Origin: Vitellaria paradoxa
Taxonomy: Eukaryota; Streptophyta; Magnoliopsida; Ericales; Sapotaceae
Direction of reading: 5' to 3'
DNA: 64,000 nt
Assembly (NCBI GenBank): GCA_019916065.1
Contig: CM034233.1
Span: 19,169,936 to 19,233,935, forward strand
Under the pieces are notes generated by a model. The model worked only from the letters and a program-made list of their open reading frames with translations. It searched no databases and had not been told where the DNA came from. Of the stretch, positions 12,483 to 25,254 are shown in pieces. How positions within the stretch are numbered: the first letter of the stretch is position 1; the number at the start of each line of letters is the position of its first letter. A program made the translations under genes and the position numbers.

Positions 12483-12839
12483 CTACCCTTTCGTGTGACA
12501 AACAATTTTTGTCCTAAGAATTTGCTTTGCTGCCCTTAAATCCTTCATAGCATAGGATTTGCTTAACTCCATCTTCAACTTGTTAATCTTGGAAGAATCT
12601 TGACCTATAATAAGCATGTCATCAATATAAAGCAAGAGAATAATAAAGTTACCATCAGAGAACTTCCTTATAAACATACAATGGTCTGAATTTGTCTTGG
12701 GATACCTATGATCCTTTATAAAAGAATCAAACTTCTTATGCCATTGCCTTGGTGCTTGCTTTAAATCATATAAACTTTTCATCAACTTGCAAACAAGGTG
12801 TTTTTTTCTTTTTTCTTTAAAACCTTCTGGTTGCTCCAT
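12483..12839 (-). pseudogene. Copia reverse transcriptase fragment
   Basis: About 118 codons are open. LVCKLMKSLYDLKQAPRQW is the standard Copia RT block, followed by YIDDM at about 12615-12629, the catalytic Asp pair. Upstream RT sequence continues in other frames through about 13200, interrupted by stops. It belongs to the same Pol remnant as the neighbouring integrase and RNase H pieces. Confidence 0.88.
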
Positions 12840-14005
12840 ATATATATATCTTCTTCCAAATCACCACGAAGAAAAGTGGTTTTCGCATCAAGTCGTTCAA
12901 TCTTAAGGTTCATTCTTGCAGCCATGCCAAGTATAACCTAAATAGATGACATCTTAGCAACCGGTGAGAAAATCTCGTCAAAGTTAACACCTTATTTTTG
13001 CCCAGATCCTTTCACCATAAACCATGCCTTGTACCTTAGATTTGTCTCATCATTCTTCAAATGAAAAATCCATTTATTTTTCAGCACTTTCTTCCCTTTA
13101 ATTGGTTCTACCAAATCAGTGTGGCCTTCAACCATTCATTCTTGTTCTTATGATCCATGACTTCTTGGAAACTTACGAGCTCCTCGTGATCAAAAATCAT
13201 CACAAACTTATTAAAAGGATACTTTTTTGAAGGTTGCGGCTCTTTTAAGGACCTTCTCAATTGAGTTTACAGTAGTTCCACTTGAATTAGTTGCTCTCTC
13301 TCATTTTCATAGCCAACATCATTAGGAACTTTATCAAATTTAGCATCTTGGAGAGGTGGTTGCTCATTTTCCACAAATTCATCATGCCCCATAGGTGTAG
13401 AAGTTGGCTCCAAGTCAATGAGATCATTAGCATTTGATTCGGGTTGCTTGGTATCATCAAAATCTTCAATAGTGTGATCTTCAAGAGAGACAACATCTCC
13501 ATTTTGAATAACTTTCTTGTCAACAAGATCCCACAATCTGTATCCAAACTCTTCATGCCTATAACCAAGAAATATGCACTATTTTGACTTGTTATCAAGT
13601 TTGGATCTCTCATCCTTAGCTATGTGAACAAATGTTCTACGACCGAAAACTTTTAAGTGATCATAGTTGACATCCTTTCTAGTCTAAACTCTTTCGAGTA
13701 CATTACCAAAGAAAAGAGTTAATGGAGATAAATTAATCAAATCAATCATTGTCCTTAATGCCTCACCCCAAATAGATTTTGGCAATTTTGCATGTGAAAG
13801 CATACATCTCATCCTTTCCACTGTAGTGCAGTTCATCCACTTGGCAACTCCATTTTATTAAGGGGTCTACTTTACAATCTTCTGATGTTGAAAGCTTTGA
13901 TTGTGGCAATACTCATCAAATGCAACAATGTATTTACCATTATTGTCAATTCGAATACATTTCAATTTCCTTTCGGCTTCTCTTTCAACCTTAGCCTGAA
14001 AATGC

Positions 14006-14719
14006 TTAAAACACATCTAGCACTTGATCTTTAGTTTTCAAAATATAGGCACTAACTTTTCTAGAATGATCATCAATAAAAGTTACAAAATAAAGTGCAT
14101 CATCATGATATCTAACTTTTGAATGACTATATAAATCAAAATGTATCAAGTCTAAAACATGATCTTTTCTAGGTGTATAGTTTTTATGGAATGAAACTCT
14201 ATGTTGTTTAACTTTTAAGCAATGAACACAGGTCTTGAGAGGGGTACCTTTCATTCCGGGTTGAAGTTCTTTCTTGGACAAAACTTGCAACCCTTTTTCA
14301 CTTATGTGCCCAAGCCTTTTATGCCACAATTCGATAGAAGAATCACTGTCAAGTGCATTCATAACACCCTTGGTAATTTTTCCTTGCATCACATAGAGTG
14401 TGCAAGTCTTCTTGCTTTTGGCCACCAGTAAAGATCCTTTAGAGAGTTTCCATTTTCCATTACCAAGATGATTGTTATAACCTTCATCATCAAGCTTGCC
14501 AGTGGAGATCAAGTTGAGGCGAATGTCTGGAACATGTCTCATATCTTTGAGTAGCAATTTGCAACTATCATTAGTTTCCAAGAAAATATCTCCCATGCCA
14601 ACAATCTTTAACAAACCTTCATTTCCCATCTTGACGATGCATCCAAAATCTCCCTTGGAATAACAAGTAAAGAAATCAGCTCGCGAAGTAACATGAAATG
14701 AAGCACTGCAGTCAATCAC
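14006..14719 (-). pseudogene. Copia protease and integrase N-terminal region
   Basis: An open stretch of 237 codons. It starts at the protease active-site region, where the usual D-S/T-G triad reads D-C-S, so the protease is probably inactive. The GAG-pre-integrase zinc-binding region follows (LWHKRLGH, then CVHC), then the start of the integrase core with FIDDHSRKVSAYILK. The frame is lost soon after, towards 13600. Tnt1-94-like sequence order. Confidence 0.88.
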
Positions 14720-14976
14720 CTAATCCATCTCTTAACTCACAAATTTACACAACCATCTTCATACATAATCATAAGATCACTATCGGAGGCAATTGCAGTT
14801 GTATCTTCTTGGTTCTTTTCATCATACTTTTCTTTCTTCTTCTCTTTAGCTTTGAGTTTCCAACACTCTCTCTTCATGTGCTATTTTTCATGACAATAGT
14901 GGTATTCAATTTCTTTTAAATTGGACCTTCTTCTTGACTTGTCACGGTTATGAGGTGCTCTATTTCTACCTCTCCC

Positions 14977-15584
14977 TTATCTTTTTACCACAAGAGCCTC
15001 GGAATGAGAAGAACCTACTGATTTTTTTCTTATTTCTTCATTTAATAGGTTGCTAGTAACTTGATTCATAGTGACAACTCCATCGGGTGTCAAGTTACTA
15101 ACAATCACAACCAAAGTCTCCCAACTTTTTGGCAAAGAACTAAGAAACATTAGAGCTTGTAGCTCGTCATCAAAGAGAATCTTCATTGAAGTAAGCTGAT
15201 TGATAAAGCTCTTTATCTCATTCAAGTGTTTGGCAATAGGGTTATTTTCTTGTACTTCAAGTTCACCAACTTCCGAAATAGGAATGATTTGTTGCTAGCT
15301 GATTTTCTATCATAGAGGTCTTCAAGTTTCTTCCAAAGATCATGTGCTGAAGTTTCGGTAGAGACGTGATGAAACACATTGTCATCAATCCACTGGCGAA
15401 TAAGACCAACAACTTTTCGGTTTAGCTTGTTCCATTCATCATCTTTCATGTCTTCTGGTTTACCTTTATTACCCTCAATAGGCTTATACAAAACTTTGTA
15501 ATACAAGAGGTCTTCCATCTTGGTTTTCCAAGTCGCCCAATTGCTCCCATAAAAGCCAACCATCCTACTAACGTTTCCTTTCAT
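14977..15584 (-). pseudogene. Copia gag (UBN2-like) region, frameshifted
   Basis: Two overlapping open pieces (15584-15222 and 15225-14977) form a gag protein with GSNWATWKTKMEDLLYYK, ALMFLSSLPKSWETLV and MNQVTSNLLNEEIRKK, all characteristic of the Copia gag_pre/UBN2 domain. A frameshift lies near 15225. Basic-rich sequence to about 14820 is where the zinc knuckle would lie. Confidence 0.85.
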
Positions 15585-15624
15585 GATCTACTTAAAAAAA
15601 AAAAAAACTCGAAAGTTTAAACAA

Positions 15625-15642
15625 CCTTACTCTGACACCAAT
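15625..15642 (-). other. Primer-binding site, initiator-Met type
   Basis: Directly after the 5' LTR on the minus strand, TTGGTGTCAGAG is read. It differs by one base in the first ten from the plant initiator-Met primer-binding site TGGTATCAGA. Confidence 0.75.
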
Positions 15643-16407
15643 TGTTGGGAATAAAAGACGATTCCCACAAGAGTAGATCAATGAAAGAAAAAAAAAGTAT
15701 AAATAAAACAAACATACAACAAGAGATTTAAATGATTCCCTCAAACTCAAGGTACATCCACAAAACTAGGCTCCAAATCTACTATCACCAAGTGAGTTAC
15801 AAGTGAATACAAATGGACAGAAAGGTGTGAAAATTACCCTTAGATGTATTCCAACAATGTCCAAAACCAAGAGGTAAAACCTTACAAAGTTGTCTACAAC
15901 AAAGATTAAGAAGAATAAACCCGCAAGCACTAAAAAATAGCCAAGTTAGGTTGAAATCTGATTTCACTAGATTAGAATTAGATAGAAAGCTCTACGAGTC
16001 TTCTTTCAAACCCAAAAAATGGAAGACAATTTAGATTTTTCTTAAAAGATATAGCCGATCTCGTAAAGTGTGACGAAACTATTTACAGATTAGAGAAACC
16101 GAATTTCAGCACCAAGAATTCTTCAGAGAAAGCTCCTTACTTCTGTTCTTCAAAAATATATATATATTGATAATTAATACACTTTTACACACCTCTTCAA
16201 CATGGCTAATAAAGTGTCACCAAGCTATTTGCCAAAAAACAAAAAAATAAAAGAGCGTAAAGAAGACAAAGAGTCATGTATAAAGTATCAAAATTGATAA
16301 GATTGTTATCAATGAGCAAATAGATACAGCTCAATCAATACTAAGTATAAATAAATGATCATACCTATATCATAATTAGCCTCAGTCACACTAGGAGGAG
16401 CCCAACA
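15643..16407 (-). repeat. 5' LTR of the Copia element
   Basis: Begins TGTTGGGAATA and ends GCCCAACA on the plus strand; pairs with 10882-11644. In element orientation this is the promoter-bearing LTR. Confidence 0.93.
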
Positions 16408-16850
16408 TAAATCGCATCAACCAAGCAAAATTGGAGTCTAAGCATCCTTTATTCTCCTAATTTACCACTCCTCCAGCCAAACATCAAATCAGTAACAATC
16501 AAACATCTCAGAGTTGATAAATGTAGCAACTGTGTCCGTATCCTAAAATCAACAAGGAGATGGCCCATTGGCTGCCCTGCTTATTGCCAACAAAAGTACC
16601 AACTAGGAATGACCTCCTTCTCATAAGATAGCTAAGTTTAAGAATTTACTCGGGAGCCACCAACCATATACAAAGTCCAATCTTGGAGGGAATCTTAGCA
16701 CCCCCAAACTCATTCCAAGGGGAACCCCCTTTTCACAAATTAACAAAGACTAACCAGAAGTCACCTCAAACTTCTACTCCAACGACCCTCCCCAACAACT
16801 GATCATCCTCCTCCCGAATCAAGAATCACATAAATGTTTTGTGGTCCCCA
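16408..16850 (-). mobile_element. LINE-like remnant, right part
   Basis: The minus strand contains RRSFLVGTFVGNKQGSQW, which resembles the LVG-type block of plant LINE ORF1 (DUF4283-like) proteins, then stops. Together with 10530-10881 it appears to be one older repeat into which the Copia element inserted. This rests on weak similarity recalled by eye. Confidence 0.35.
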
Positions 16851-19520
16851 CCATGAGTCCTATGGTAAATCGGATTTATTTTCCTTGGTTGTCGTATGGA
16901 CTTGAAAGTCTTAAACCGAGATGATGTAAATATATCTATATATTTATTGCGTGCGAGCCTTGGTCTCGGATATATACAAAAACAGCCAAGAGATCGTATT
17001 ATAGTTGCCTCGGTTGCTTGGGTTTTCCCAGTCTATATTGCTCGGCGTGCAAAGGCTAAGAAGATTGGTGTTTGTGCAAAAAGACAAGGCTTTTGCATAG
17101 GATTTCGACAGCGTTTTCGTGAGATTATCGGGTATTCTTTATTATTTATTATTCCAGCTTAAATTTGTGAGAGTTTGTATACCCAAATTTATTTGGAGGA
17201 ATATTGGGTATTCAAAATATTATTTTGGAGAGAGAGTAAATAAAATTTGTTTGTCCCATGATTTGTCTTCCAAATTTGAAAGAAATTTTCCCACGTAAAT
17301 TTGGTGTTCATATGATTGCCACCGACAATAAATACCGTTCCAGTTAATAAGTTACAAAACTTTTTTAGTTATAAAATTATAATTTAGTTGATAATTTTAG
17401 AAAATTAATATTTCAACAAAAGATACCAGCCACGTTCAAGTCAATTTAAGCAAAATGCAAGTGGCCTGACATTAACGCCAAGGTTGGATCTTCCCGAATT
17501 TTGAGAACGGGGTTGCTTTCAGTTGCAGTCCAAAGTAGTTTTTTTTTTTTCTTTTTTTTTTTCTCTTTTTTCTTTACACTTTTGATGGAACGAAAATTAG
17601 GGTCAGTGAAACTCATTCTAGGGACTACACAAGGGTTTTGTGTTGGCAGAGACCATTTGAATTGAACATCCAGTTGGTGAAACTTGATCAATTATTTAAA
17701 AAAAAAAAAAAAAACATATCACAGTTTTATCAAAGGAAGAAACTTACGTATGGCAACAGCATACATAAATGTATTGCAGGATACAACAGTTGAAAGCAAA
17801 ATCTTTAAACAGAGTCAAAGCAAAAAGGGTCTAATTGAATGCACCTGGAGCTTCAAAAAAAAAAAAAAAGCCTGGCTCAAAACTGGGACAGTTCCCAGGT
17901 CTGGGTCCCTCCCTCTACTTAGTTGGAAAGATCAACACCAGGCTTTGAATTCCAAAGGGCAATGAGCAGGGCCCTACATTCAAGTGCTTTGAAAAAAAGA
18001 GGGCCCCCCCGGGGGGGGTCTGCTATGTCATTGACATTGCTTCAATATCATTAAATTAAAATTTAATAATTTAAATGTATTCGCATTATGTTAATTTAAT
18101 AACCCTAATTCCTCCCGGAAATCAGTAACAAAATGATCTGAAAACAGCCACTTTCTCATTGGCAAAAGGACCTTGCCATCCATGTTACTTTGGGCGTTGT
18201 TTTGTAACATTTACGTTTTCTTGTTTAGGTTTATTAAATTTTTTATTTTTTATTATTATTTTTTCTTTGATATAAAATAAAAAATACATTTAAAAAATAA
18301 AATGAAAATAATAATTTACAAAATTAATCTAATTTAATAAAAAATATTTTATGTTTGTTTAATTTATTATTTTAATAAATTTTATTTAAATGTATAATTT
18401 AATTAATTCATTTACCAAAACATATTGCCTTTAATAAAAAAAAAATTTCTAATAATAAATAATTTCAATAAAGTACATTAATAAAGAACATAATTTTATA
18501 CTAAATTATTACTTTATTTATTAAAATTTTATTTATTATCATAAAATATTTTAATAAATAAATCATTTTAATATATAATTATTTATTAAAAATAATTTTA
18601 ATTAATAAAATAAACAACTTTAACAATAAATTATTATTTTAATTATAATTTATTTTATTTCTAATAAATAAATTTTTTTTAGTATGTAATTGTATTTATT
18701 AAAAATAATTTTATTTTAATAAAAGGTAAATCATTATAAAAATTTATTTTAATCATAAATTTTTATTTTTAATTTAATAAAAATAAGTCATTATAATTTA
18801 TCATAATTTGATAAAAAATTTTAATTATATAAAATATTTAAATAAAATAAATCATTTTAATGTAATATAACAAAAATTGACAAAATGTTTAGTTTAATGA
18901 AAATGAAAAAAAAATAATTTTAAACTTTTAAATTTTGACAGAAACTAAATTTAGAAGTGCGAACATTTCGTTAATCTCTCATAGGATGGTATATCTCTCA
19001 ATTTTGAAAATATATCCAAATATATATACAGTTGGCCCAGGAGTAAACCCAACAAGACCGTGGGCTAGGGTAACCCCTCGGGCCAAGTGGGCAAAGGACA
19101 ACTAAGTGAGCTAAGGCTCCAAGGGTTAAGGTTAACTGATGAATACAATAGGTTGAGGCAACCAAGTGAGTTAGGCCGACACTAAATATATGATACTACA
19201 AATTAAATTAAATGTAGGATTAAAGTTAAACTAGTTCCAATCTCCAAACACATCCTTAGGTCTTTTAGTGATGATTATATACGAACACTAAAAAGTATCT
19301 TTCTTGTAGTGACATTTTTACGTATATTAACATTTATATAGAAGTGCTAGGTCTAAAACTGTGACCACAAGCTAGGAAAGCGAATAAATTAGCAGCCCTG
19401 GGGTGTGCCTAGGATTAGCTCCATACTCCTGATCATGAATAGCATCCTGCCATGCATATACCTCATCAATTAAGGTTACTTGCTTGCTCCAATCGGTACC
19501 ATTAATTAGTACAAATGAAA

Positions 19521-19521
<1 letters not shown>

Positions 19522-19551
<30 letters not shown>

Positions 19552-19586
19552 CGAGAGAGAGAGAGGGGAGAGAGAGAGACAGAGAT
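19522..19586 (+). repeat. (GT)n(GA)n microsatellite
   Basis: A short GT run changes directly into an interrupted GA run of about 50 bp. Confidence 0.9.
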
Positions 19587-19689
19587 AGTACAGAGCTCAT
19601 TTACAGATTAGTCAAATTCAAATGTTGGTGTGTACCTCATTGTTGTCCTCGGGAGCTAAATTTAAAACCTTGTTTTTCATGCAAAATAT

Positions 19690-19845
19690 GGGTGCGTTTG
19701 GAGTCTCAAAAAAAATCAAAAAAATCAATGGATGGGATTGATGTGATGTAAAAATGATAGGTGACAAAATATGATTGGAGGAATTTGAAAACTTTTGAAG
19801 TTTTTTGAAGTTTTTTGATTTTTTTTTGGAGCTTCAAACGAAGCC
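19690..19845. mobile_element. Short MITE, GTTTGGAG type
   Basis: The left end GGGTGCGTTTGGAGTCTCAA is inverted at the right end as GGAGCTTCAAACGAAGCCT. About 156 bp, AT-rich centre, no coding capacity. Belongs to the window's recurrent MITE group. Confidence 0.55.
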
Positions 19846-21004
19846 TATTTATGACTGGTTCCTTGTGAATATATATATATATATATATATTAATTAGGAC
19901 ACAAGGTGAAATTGGAAAGAAAAATAAACTTCCCTTTGATGTCTTTCAAAGCAACGCAGTTATAATTAAGTTCTATCTAGTTCAGTCTAGTGAAGCACGT
20001 CGCGAAATCTACGTCTTTCAATTAGTCAAAAACGACTATCTGTGAAAATTAGCAGAATCCTCCACAGAATTAGAAGGTGAAAGGAGAAAGAGAAAGTGAT
20101 ATAGTCTGTTTTTATCCCCAAGTAACTCAAAAAAACTATAAATAAAAATAAAAATAAAAATGCCTTAATAATGAATTGGATATGCTTTCTTTCCCCTCCT
20201 TTGTTTTTTTCTTTTCAGTAGAGGGAATTCAAAGTTTGTGCATTCACAGTGTTAGAATTAGACAGAATTCAAAGTGTTTTTAATCTCTATTGGCACACTA
20301 AAAACTCAATGGCCATAGTCTTCGTCCTTCAGCTTCGTAATAATTCCAAATGCATGCGTTCTTCTTCCTCTTTTTTGGTTGCTTAATTATGATGTTTACT
20401 GTTACAAGGTATGTTCGTGGTCAAACAAGATTTGAGTTTCCACATCAACATAATTATATGTATAGAGAGTCCATGTAAGCAATTTAAACAGTAGGTGCCA
20501 AAATAAAAAATGTTTATGGCTCGCCACATTGTAATAGTAATTACTATATGCTTTAGAGTAGACAGTCTGAAAGCCATACTTTTTTCCCACTTTCTCTTTC
20601 CTTTAATTGGAAGCAGTGGCCATCATCAGCAGATGACATCCATATTTTGAAACAGCAAAATCTACCCTTTTTCAGCAAGGAATAGGAAGAATTATCTTTC
20701 TGAGTTTCTCTGTTGAATCCCCCCCCCCCAAAAAAAAAAAAACACACAACACACACACACAATTTGGATTTTCGCCCTACTTTGACCAAATCTGGATCTT
20801 CTGCTTAAAAGTGCTGTATTTAACTAAATCTATTTTGACATGCTTTGAAATTACTTACATCTTTTGAACTTGAAAAAAAAAATATTTTTACACCCTTTAT
20901 TGTCATTGACTTTTTTTTTTTCCTTCTTCTTCTAAAAAGCAAAAAAGTACAGCGGGGATAGTGAGGAGAATATTGCCTTCAATGTTAGCCAAAGTGTTGA
21001 AATA

Positions 21005-21441
21005 AGGGGCAATTTGGAGCTTAAAATTAAAAAAAATAAAAAATAAAAAAAATGTAATTTGAGTAACTTTTTGACATTTGAAACCCAACTATCAAATCAA
21101 GTTTTTCAAAAATAAATAGTTCCGTTTGAACAGAATTCGATAGAAACTTTTTGACTTTTATGTTATAATTTTTTACTTTAATTCTATTTGAACGGATTTG
21201 TCATCTGATCAAACGAATTTATGTCAAAAAATTTTGAAACTTGTTGAAAAATTTTTGAGATCTGTAGAAATATTATTGAAGTTCGTGAAAATTTTATTAA
21301 GATTTGTAAAAATTTGTTAAGATATGTATAAATATATAAATTTATAGAAAGTTCACGAAGTATAAGGTAGACAAAATGTGTTAGAAATTTTTAAAACTTT
21401 TTGGAGATTTTTGGTGTGTTTTAGAATACCAAATGTACCCT
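21005..21441. mobile_element. Longer MITE, GTTTGGAG type, with GAACGG motif
   Basis: The left end AGGGGCAATTTGGAGC is mirrored by CCAAATGTACCCT on the right. The centre contains TTTGAACGGATTT, shared with related copies at 23189 and about 35120. Length 437 bp. Confidence 0.55.
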
Positions 21442-21452
21442 AAGTTGAGCAG

Positions 21453-22084
21453 AAAGAGTTTTTATGGAAATATCCCTCAAACTATCATTTTTTTGTTTAT
21501 TTCGTCCTCAAACTTTTAAATAAACTTATTACATCCTCGAACTATCAAATTCCATTTTATTTGATCCGAACACCAGCTCTATCTATTAAAATTAGTGAAA
21601 AAATTATCATGTGCGGGTCATATGACATTTTTCACCCCACTCTAGGGATATAATGGTCAATCCATATTTATTTCTCCCATTTGGCACCAAAAAGTGTATG
21701 TTCTCCTCCAATTAAGAATTGCTACTATATATACAATAACAGAGAAAAAGGGCTAAGAAAATAAAAAATAAAAAACAAAAAAAATTATATAGCCATTTTC
21801 TCTGTTGTTATATAGTAGTAACTAGTAATAGAAGGAAAAACATACATTTTTTGGCATTAAATGGGAGAAATTGACATGAATTAACAATTATGTCCTTACA
21901 GTAGGGCGAAAAAAGGTCACATAATCTGTACATAACAATTTTTTCGTTAACTTTAATAGATAGAGACAATTTTCGGATTAAATAGAATATAATTGGATAG
22001 TTCGAGAATATAATAAATGCGTTTAATAATTTGAGAACGAAATAAAAAAAAAAAGATAATTTGAGGGATATAAAAAACTTTTAG
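21453..22084. mobile_element. Fold-back element with arms of about 300 bp
   Basis: The left arm (from AAAGAGTTTTTATGG through ATATCCCTCAAACTATC) and the reverse complement of the right arm (ending GATAATTTGAGGGATAT) match along about 300 bp. Shared internal blocks include CTATCTATTAAA, TTTCTCCCATTT and ACAGAGAAAA near the centre at about 21770. It starts 12 bp after the preceding MITE. No coding capacity; target-site duplication not identified. Confidence 0.75.
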
Positions 22085-22551
22085 TAAAAAGTAGCACCCT
22101 AAAAAAAAAGGAAAGAAAAAAAAAAGAGTCTAAGTTTTTATTTTAGTTTTTTATATGACTTTTTTCTTATAAAGAGTCAGTTTTTATGTGTGACTTTTTT
22201 TCATTAAAATTTTATTTTTATTTTGCTTTTGTTCGATTTCTTTTAAGACATGTTATTCTTATTTATAAAAAAATTACAAAAAAGTTAAAAATATATAAAA
22301 ATTAAAATAGTTTGACTTTGTTAAAAATAATTTTTAAACACACGTCAATTTTTCTATTCAATTTTTTTTTTTAATTTTGTTTGATGGATGTGAATAATGT
22401 ACTAAAAAGTTATCAAACAAAGAATAATTAAATATTAGTGAAAAAATCTATATGAGATAAAGAATTAAAGAGATATTTTTTTATTCCTAAATCAAGTCTT
22501 AAAAAATTTTTATTTAGAAAAAATAAATAAATTTGGTAGTGGTCCAAATTT

Positions 22552-22702
22552 TAGGTGTGTTTGGAGTTGTATAAAATTATAAAAATTAATGTCTCATATT
22601 TTATATGATAAGTAAAAAATTTAAATTTTATTATCTCATAATTTATATTTCTAAAAGTTTATAAAATTTTGTATTATTTTATTTTAATTTCAAATAAGCC
22701 CT
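22552..22702. mobile_element. Short MITE, GTTTGGAG type
   Basis: TAGGTGTGTTTGGAGTTGTA at the left, CAAATAAGCCCT at the right, with inverted ATAAAATT blocks just inside. About 150 bp. Confidence 0.5.
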
Positions 22703-23188
22703 TTATCCTCTACCACAAGCCCGAAACGTGGACCACCCAGAGAAAGATATCCTCCAAAGTCCACACACTAGCAAATGACAGCCACAAGAATTGGATTCTT
22801 CTTCACACCCCAAAAATAGGTGGGGGCCGCCGTTTCAGGGTTACACGTGGCAGAGTGTTGTTTCATCTGTACTGGACGGCAGTGATCTTTTCGTTTGAAC
22901 TTTTCACTTCAGTTTTCCAGAGGGGCCCAATAAATGAATGCTGAGGTGGCGTTTGATCCACCTACTCCCTGCTGGCTGCAAGTCCGACATGGCAAGTTCG
23001 GTGATTCGTGCGAATGTTTGGTTGGACAAAATTAATCAAAATTTATTAATTTTTTGTATTTGTTTGATCAAATTTTATCTTAAATCACTTTTATATCAAA
23101 TTTTGTACTTTCATTGTTGTTTTTAGTCAAATTTTTACTAACTAAACATCTCTGTAATTGGTCCGTAGGTTTTAAATTTAATAGTTTA
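22703..23188. other. Low-copy-looking intergenic segment
   Basis: More balanced base composition than its surroundings, with one ACACGTGGCA (G-box core) near 22842. No recognised coding region; the open frames here have no known domain. Confidence 0.4.
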
Positions 23189-23655
23189 AGGGTGAGTTTG
23201 GAGTGATAAAAAATGAGATAAATGAGATAAAATGTGGTTTGGGAGAACTTTTTGTGTTTGATGCATACATCTCAAACCGCGCACTTTTTGAACAATAAGA
23301 TTCCATTCCGACAGATTGGATTTCTGTTTGGACGGATTCAAAAATTTGAACAGTCATAACTTGTTTGCACTACAATCCGTCCAAAGAGATTGTAGAAATC
23401 GTTTGGACGGAAGTTGACCGCACGAATCCGTTAAAACGATTTTTTAAATCCGTTGAAATGGTTTCTACGATTCCATAAAAAATAGTCAAAGTAGGCGTCA
23501 TTCGGTAGTTTTGGAGTTCATGGTGAGAATGATGAAAAAATTTTTGCTATTTTATTAGTCGAATTTTAGTTATCGACTTTTTTTTGAAAGATATTCAAAA
23601 ATTTTTAAAAATTTTCAGATATTTTCACCAAATTTTTATGCATCAAACGCACCCT
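23189..23655. mobile_element. Longer MITE, AGGGTG...CACCCT
   Basis: The left terminus AGGGTGAGTTTGGAGTG and right terminus ATCAAACGCACCCT are inverted. The internal TTTGGACGGATTC and TTTGGACGGAAG blocks relate it to the element at 21005. About 467 bp. Confidence 0.6.
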
Positions 23656-24027
23656 AAATATATTTATATTTATTTTAAATTAAAATAATATAAATACATC
23701 TAAACTATTATGTTAAAATTCAAAGGTTCTCAATTAATCTCACGAGGTTAACATAGTAAATCTTTTCCTTTTTAGGATATGCTAGGAATACTAAAAAAAT
23801 TAATAAAAATTATAATTTCGTAACTTATATAATGAAATAAAAAAGTTAAAAATTTGAACAAAAATCTAAATAAAAAATAACTCTAGAAAAATTGTTTAAC
23901 TAACCTATTATGAAAATTGAACTTAACCACCGAATAGTTACAATAAAAAGTGCGTGAATTTATTACCACACATAATTAATAATGGTACAAAATCTATATA
24001 AAACAATACACTTGTGATGGTAATTGA

Positions 24028-24174
24028 TTCTATTTGGAGTTAAAAAAATATAAAATTTTACAAATCTCTACAAACATGAACTATAATACCGTAAAATTTA
24101 AATTTTTTACTCACTGTACAAAAATACGAGACATAAATTTTTACAAATTTATATAACCCCAAACACACCTAATA
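24028..24174. mobile_element. Short MITE, GTTTGGAG type
   Basis: Left TCTATTTGGAGTTAAAA, right AACCCCAAACACACCTA. The internal block TTTACAAATCTCTACAAACA is shared with the copy at 63821. Confidence 0.55.
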
Positions 24175-24902
24175 TATGGAGGAATACTTCACTTCTAATA
24201 TAATTCAATAATCTTTTTTTCATTTTTTAGTTCAATGAATTTCAAGATGTTGAAATATATCCGGTACACATGTTAACAAAATGATCAAGATTATGTGGTA
24301 CATCCAAGTAATTTTGTTCTATTAATTGCATAATCAGTTGACTTGATAATAAAATTGAGTTTTGAAACATAATAAATTAAAATAAATTTTTATTTGATAG
24401 GTTGATATTTAGTCTTAAAAAAATAAAAATTTCAAAAATAGAATCACACAGAGGAGGAATTTAAATTTAGAGTAAAAGGTTTAAAAAAAATATTACATTT
24501 TCTCTTACATCAATCTTTGAAAAAAGAAAAAAGAATACAATAATCATAAAAAAAAACTAAGATAATAAAATTATAAGACATTATTTAATTTTATAATTTT
24601 TACGGTTGGAGTTCACTTATAGTTATTAATATACTTGGGTGTTTGAAGTTGTTTAAATTTATTTAAATTTGTTTTAATTTGTAAAAGTTGTAGTCTTATA
24701 ATTTGTGTAGTGAGTAAAATTTTTCTCTAATTTTTACTAATATTCATCAATTTTTATTAACTTTTATAAATTTTTAAGAAGTAATCAACATCCAATTAGA
24801 ATGTTATGTATCAAAATTCTGTACAAAATTAGTAAAAATTTTGGTTGACAAACGGCTACATTATTATTCTCCCATTATTATTAATCAAATTTGAATTATT
24901 AA

Positions 24903-25199
24903 AGGGGTATTTGGAGGTATAATTTTTAGTAACTTTTGGTATTTTTTATCAAAAGTTACTACTTATAATTTTTAGTGTGTTTGATTAAACAACTAGCAAT
25001 TTTTATTAACTTTTATAACTTTTGAGCGTTTGATAAAATTTTTGATAATTTTTAATATTTTTTAACAACTTTTAGTAATTTTTAATAAAATTTATTATAA
25101 TAGAATAGAAAAAAATAATAAAAATTAATGATTTTTCAAACACTCTAATATAAAATGTTAGTGATTTCTTACTTAAAATTTTACTACCAAACGCCCCTA
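24903..25199. mobile_element. MITE with AGGGG termini
   Basis: AGGGGTATTTGGAGGTA at the left is mirrored by TACTACCAAACGCCCCT at the right. The interior has two inward GTGTTTGAT / GCGTTTGAT blocks, suggesting two related copies fused or nested. About 297 bp. Confidence 0.6.
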
Positions 25200-25254
25200 A
25201 TTCATGTAAGATAAAAATACTAGTTGCTACTCTTTTTCTATGGAAAAGCAATGC

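Larger units (their letters stand above)
10882..16407 (-). mobile_element. Ty1/Copia LTR retrotransposon (Tnt1-94-like), decayed
   Basis: The element is 5.5 kb, bounded by two LTRs of about 764 bp (10882-11644 and 15643-16407) that start TGTTGGG and end CCCAACA. Order on the minus strand: 5' LTR, primer-binding site, gag, protease, integrase, RT, RNase H, polypurine tract, 3' LTR; integrase before RT is the Copia order. Flanking 5-mers TACAT and TAAAT are an imperfect target-site duplication. The LTRs differ at roughly one base in ten over the first 140 positions compared by eye, so the insertion is not recent. Frameshifts and stops break the polyprotein in many places; it cannot be autonomous as it stands. 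Confidence 0.93.
17170..20990. other. Intergenic AT-rich DNA
   Basis: No gene is recognised. 18230-18950 is extremely AT-rich and built largely of TTAATAAAA-like permutations. A GGGCCCCCCCGGGGGGGG block lies at 18001-18018, poly-C followed by poly-A at 20718-20741, and GT/GA microsatellites at 19522-19586. One short MITE is listed at 19690-19845. Confidence 0.6.

Noticed and set aside
16896..17162. 88-codon open frame on the plus strand
   Set aside because: No recognisable domain; next to repeat remnants and AT-rich DNA.
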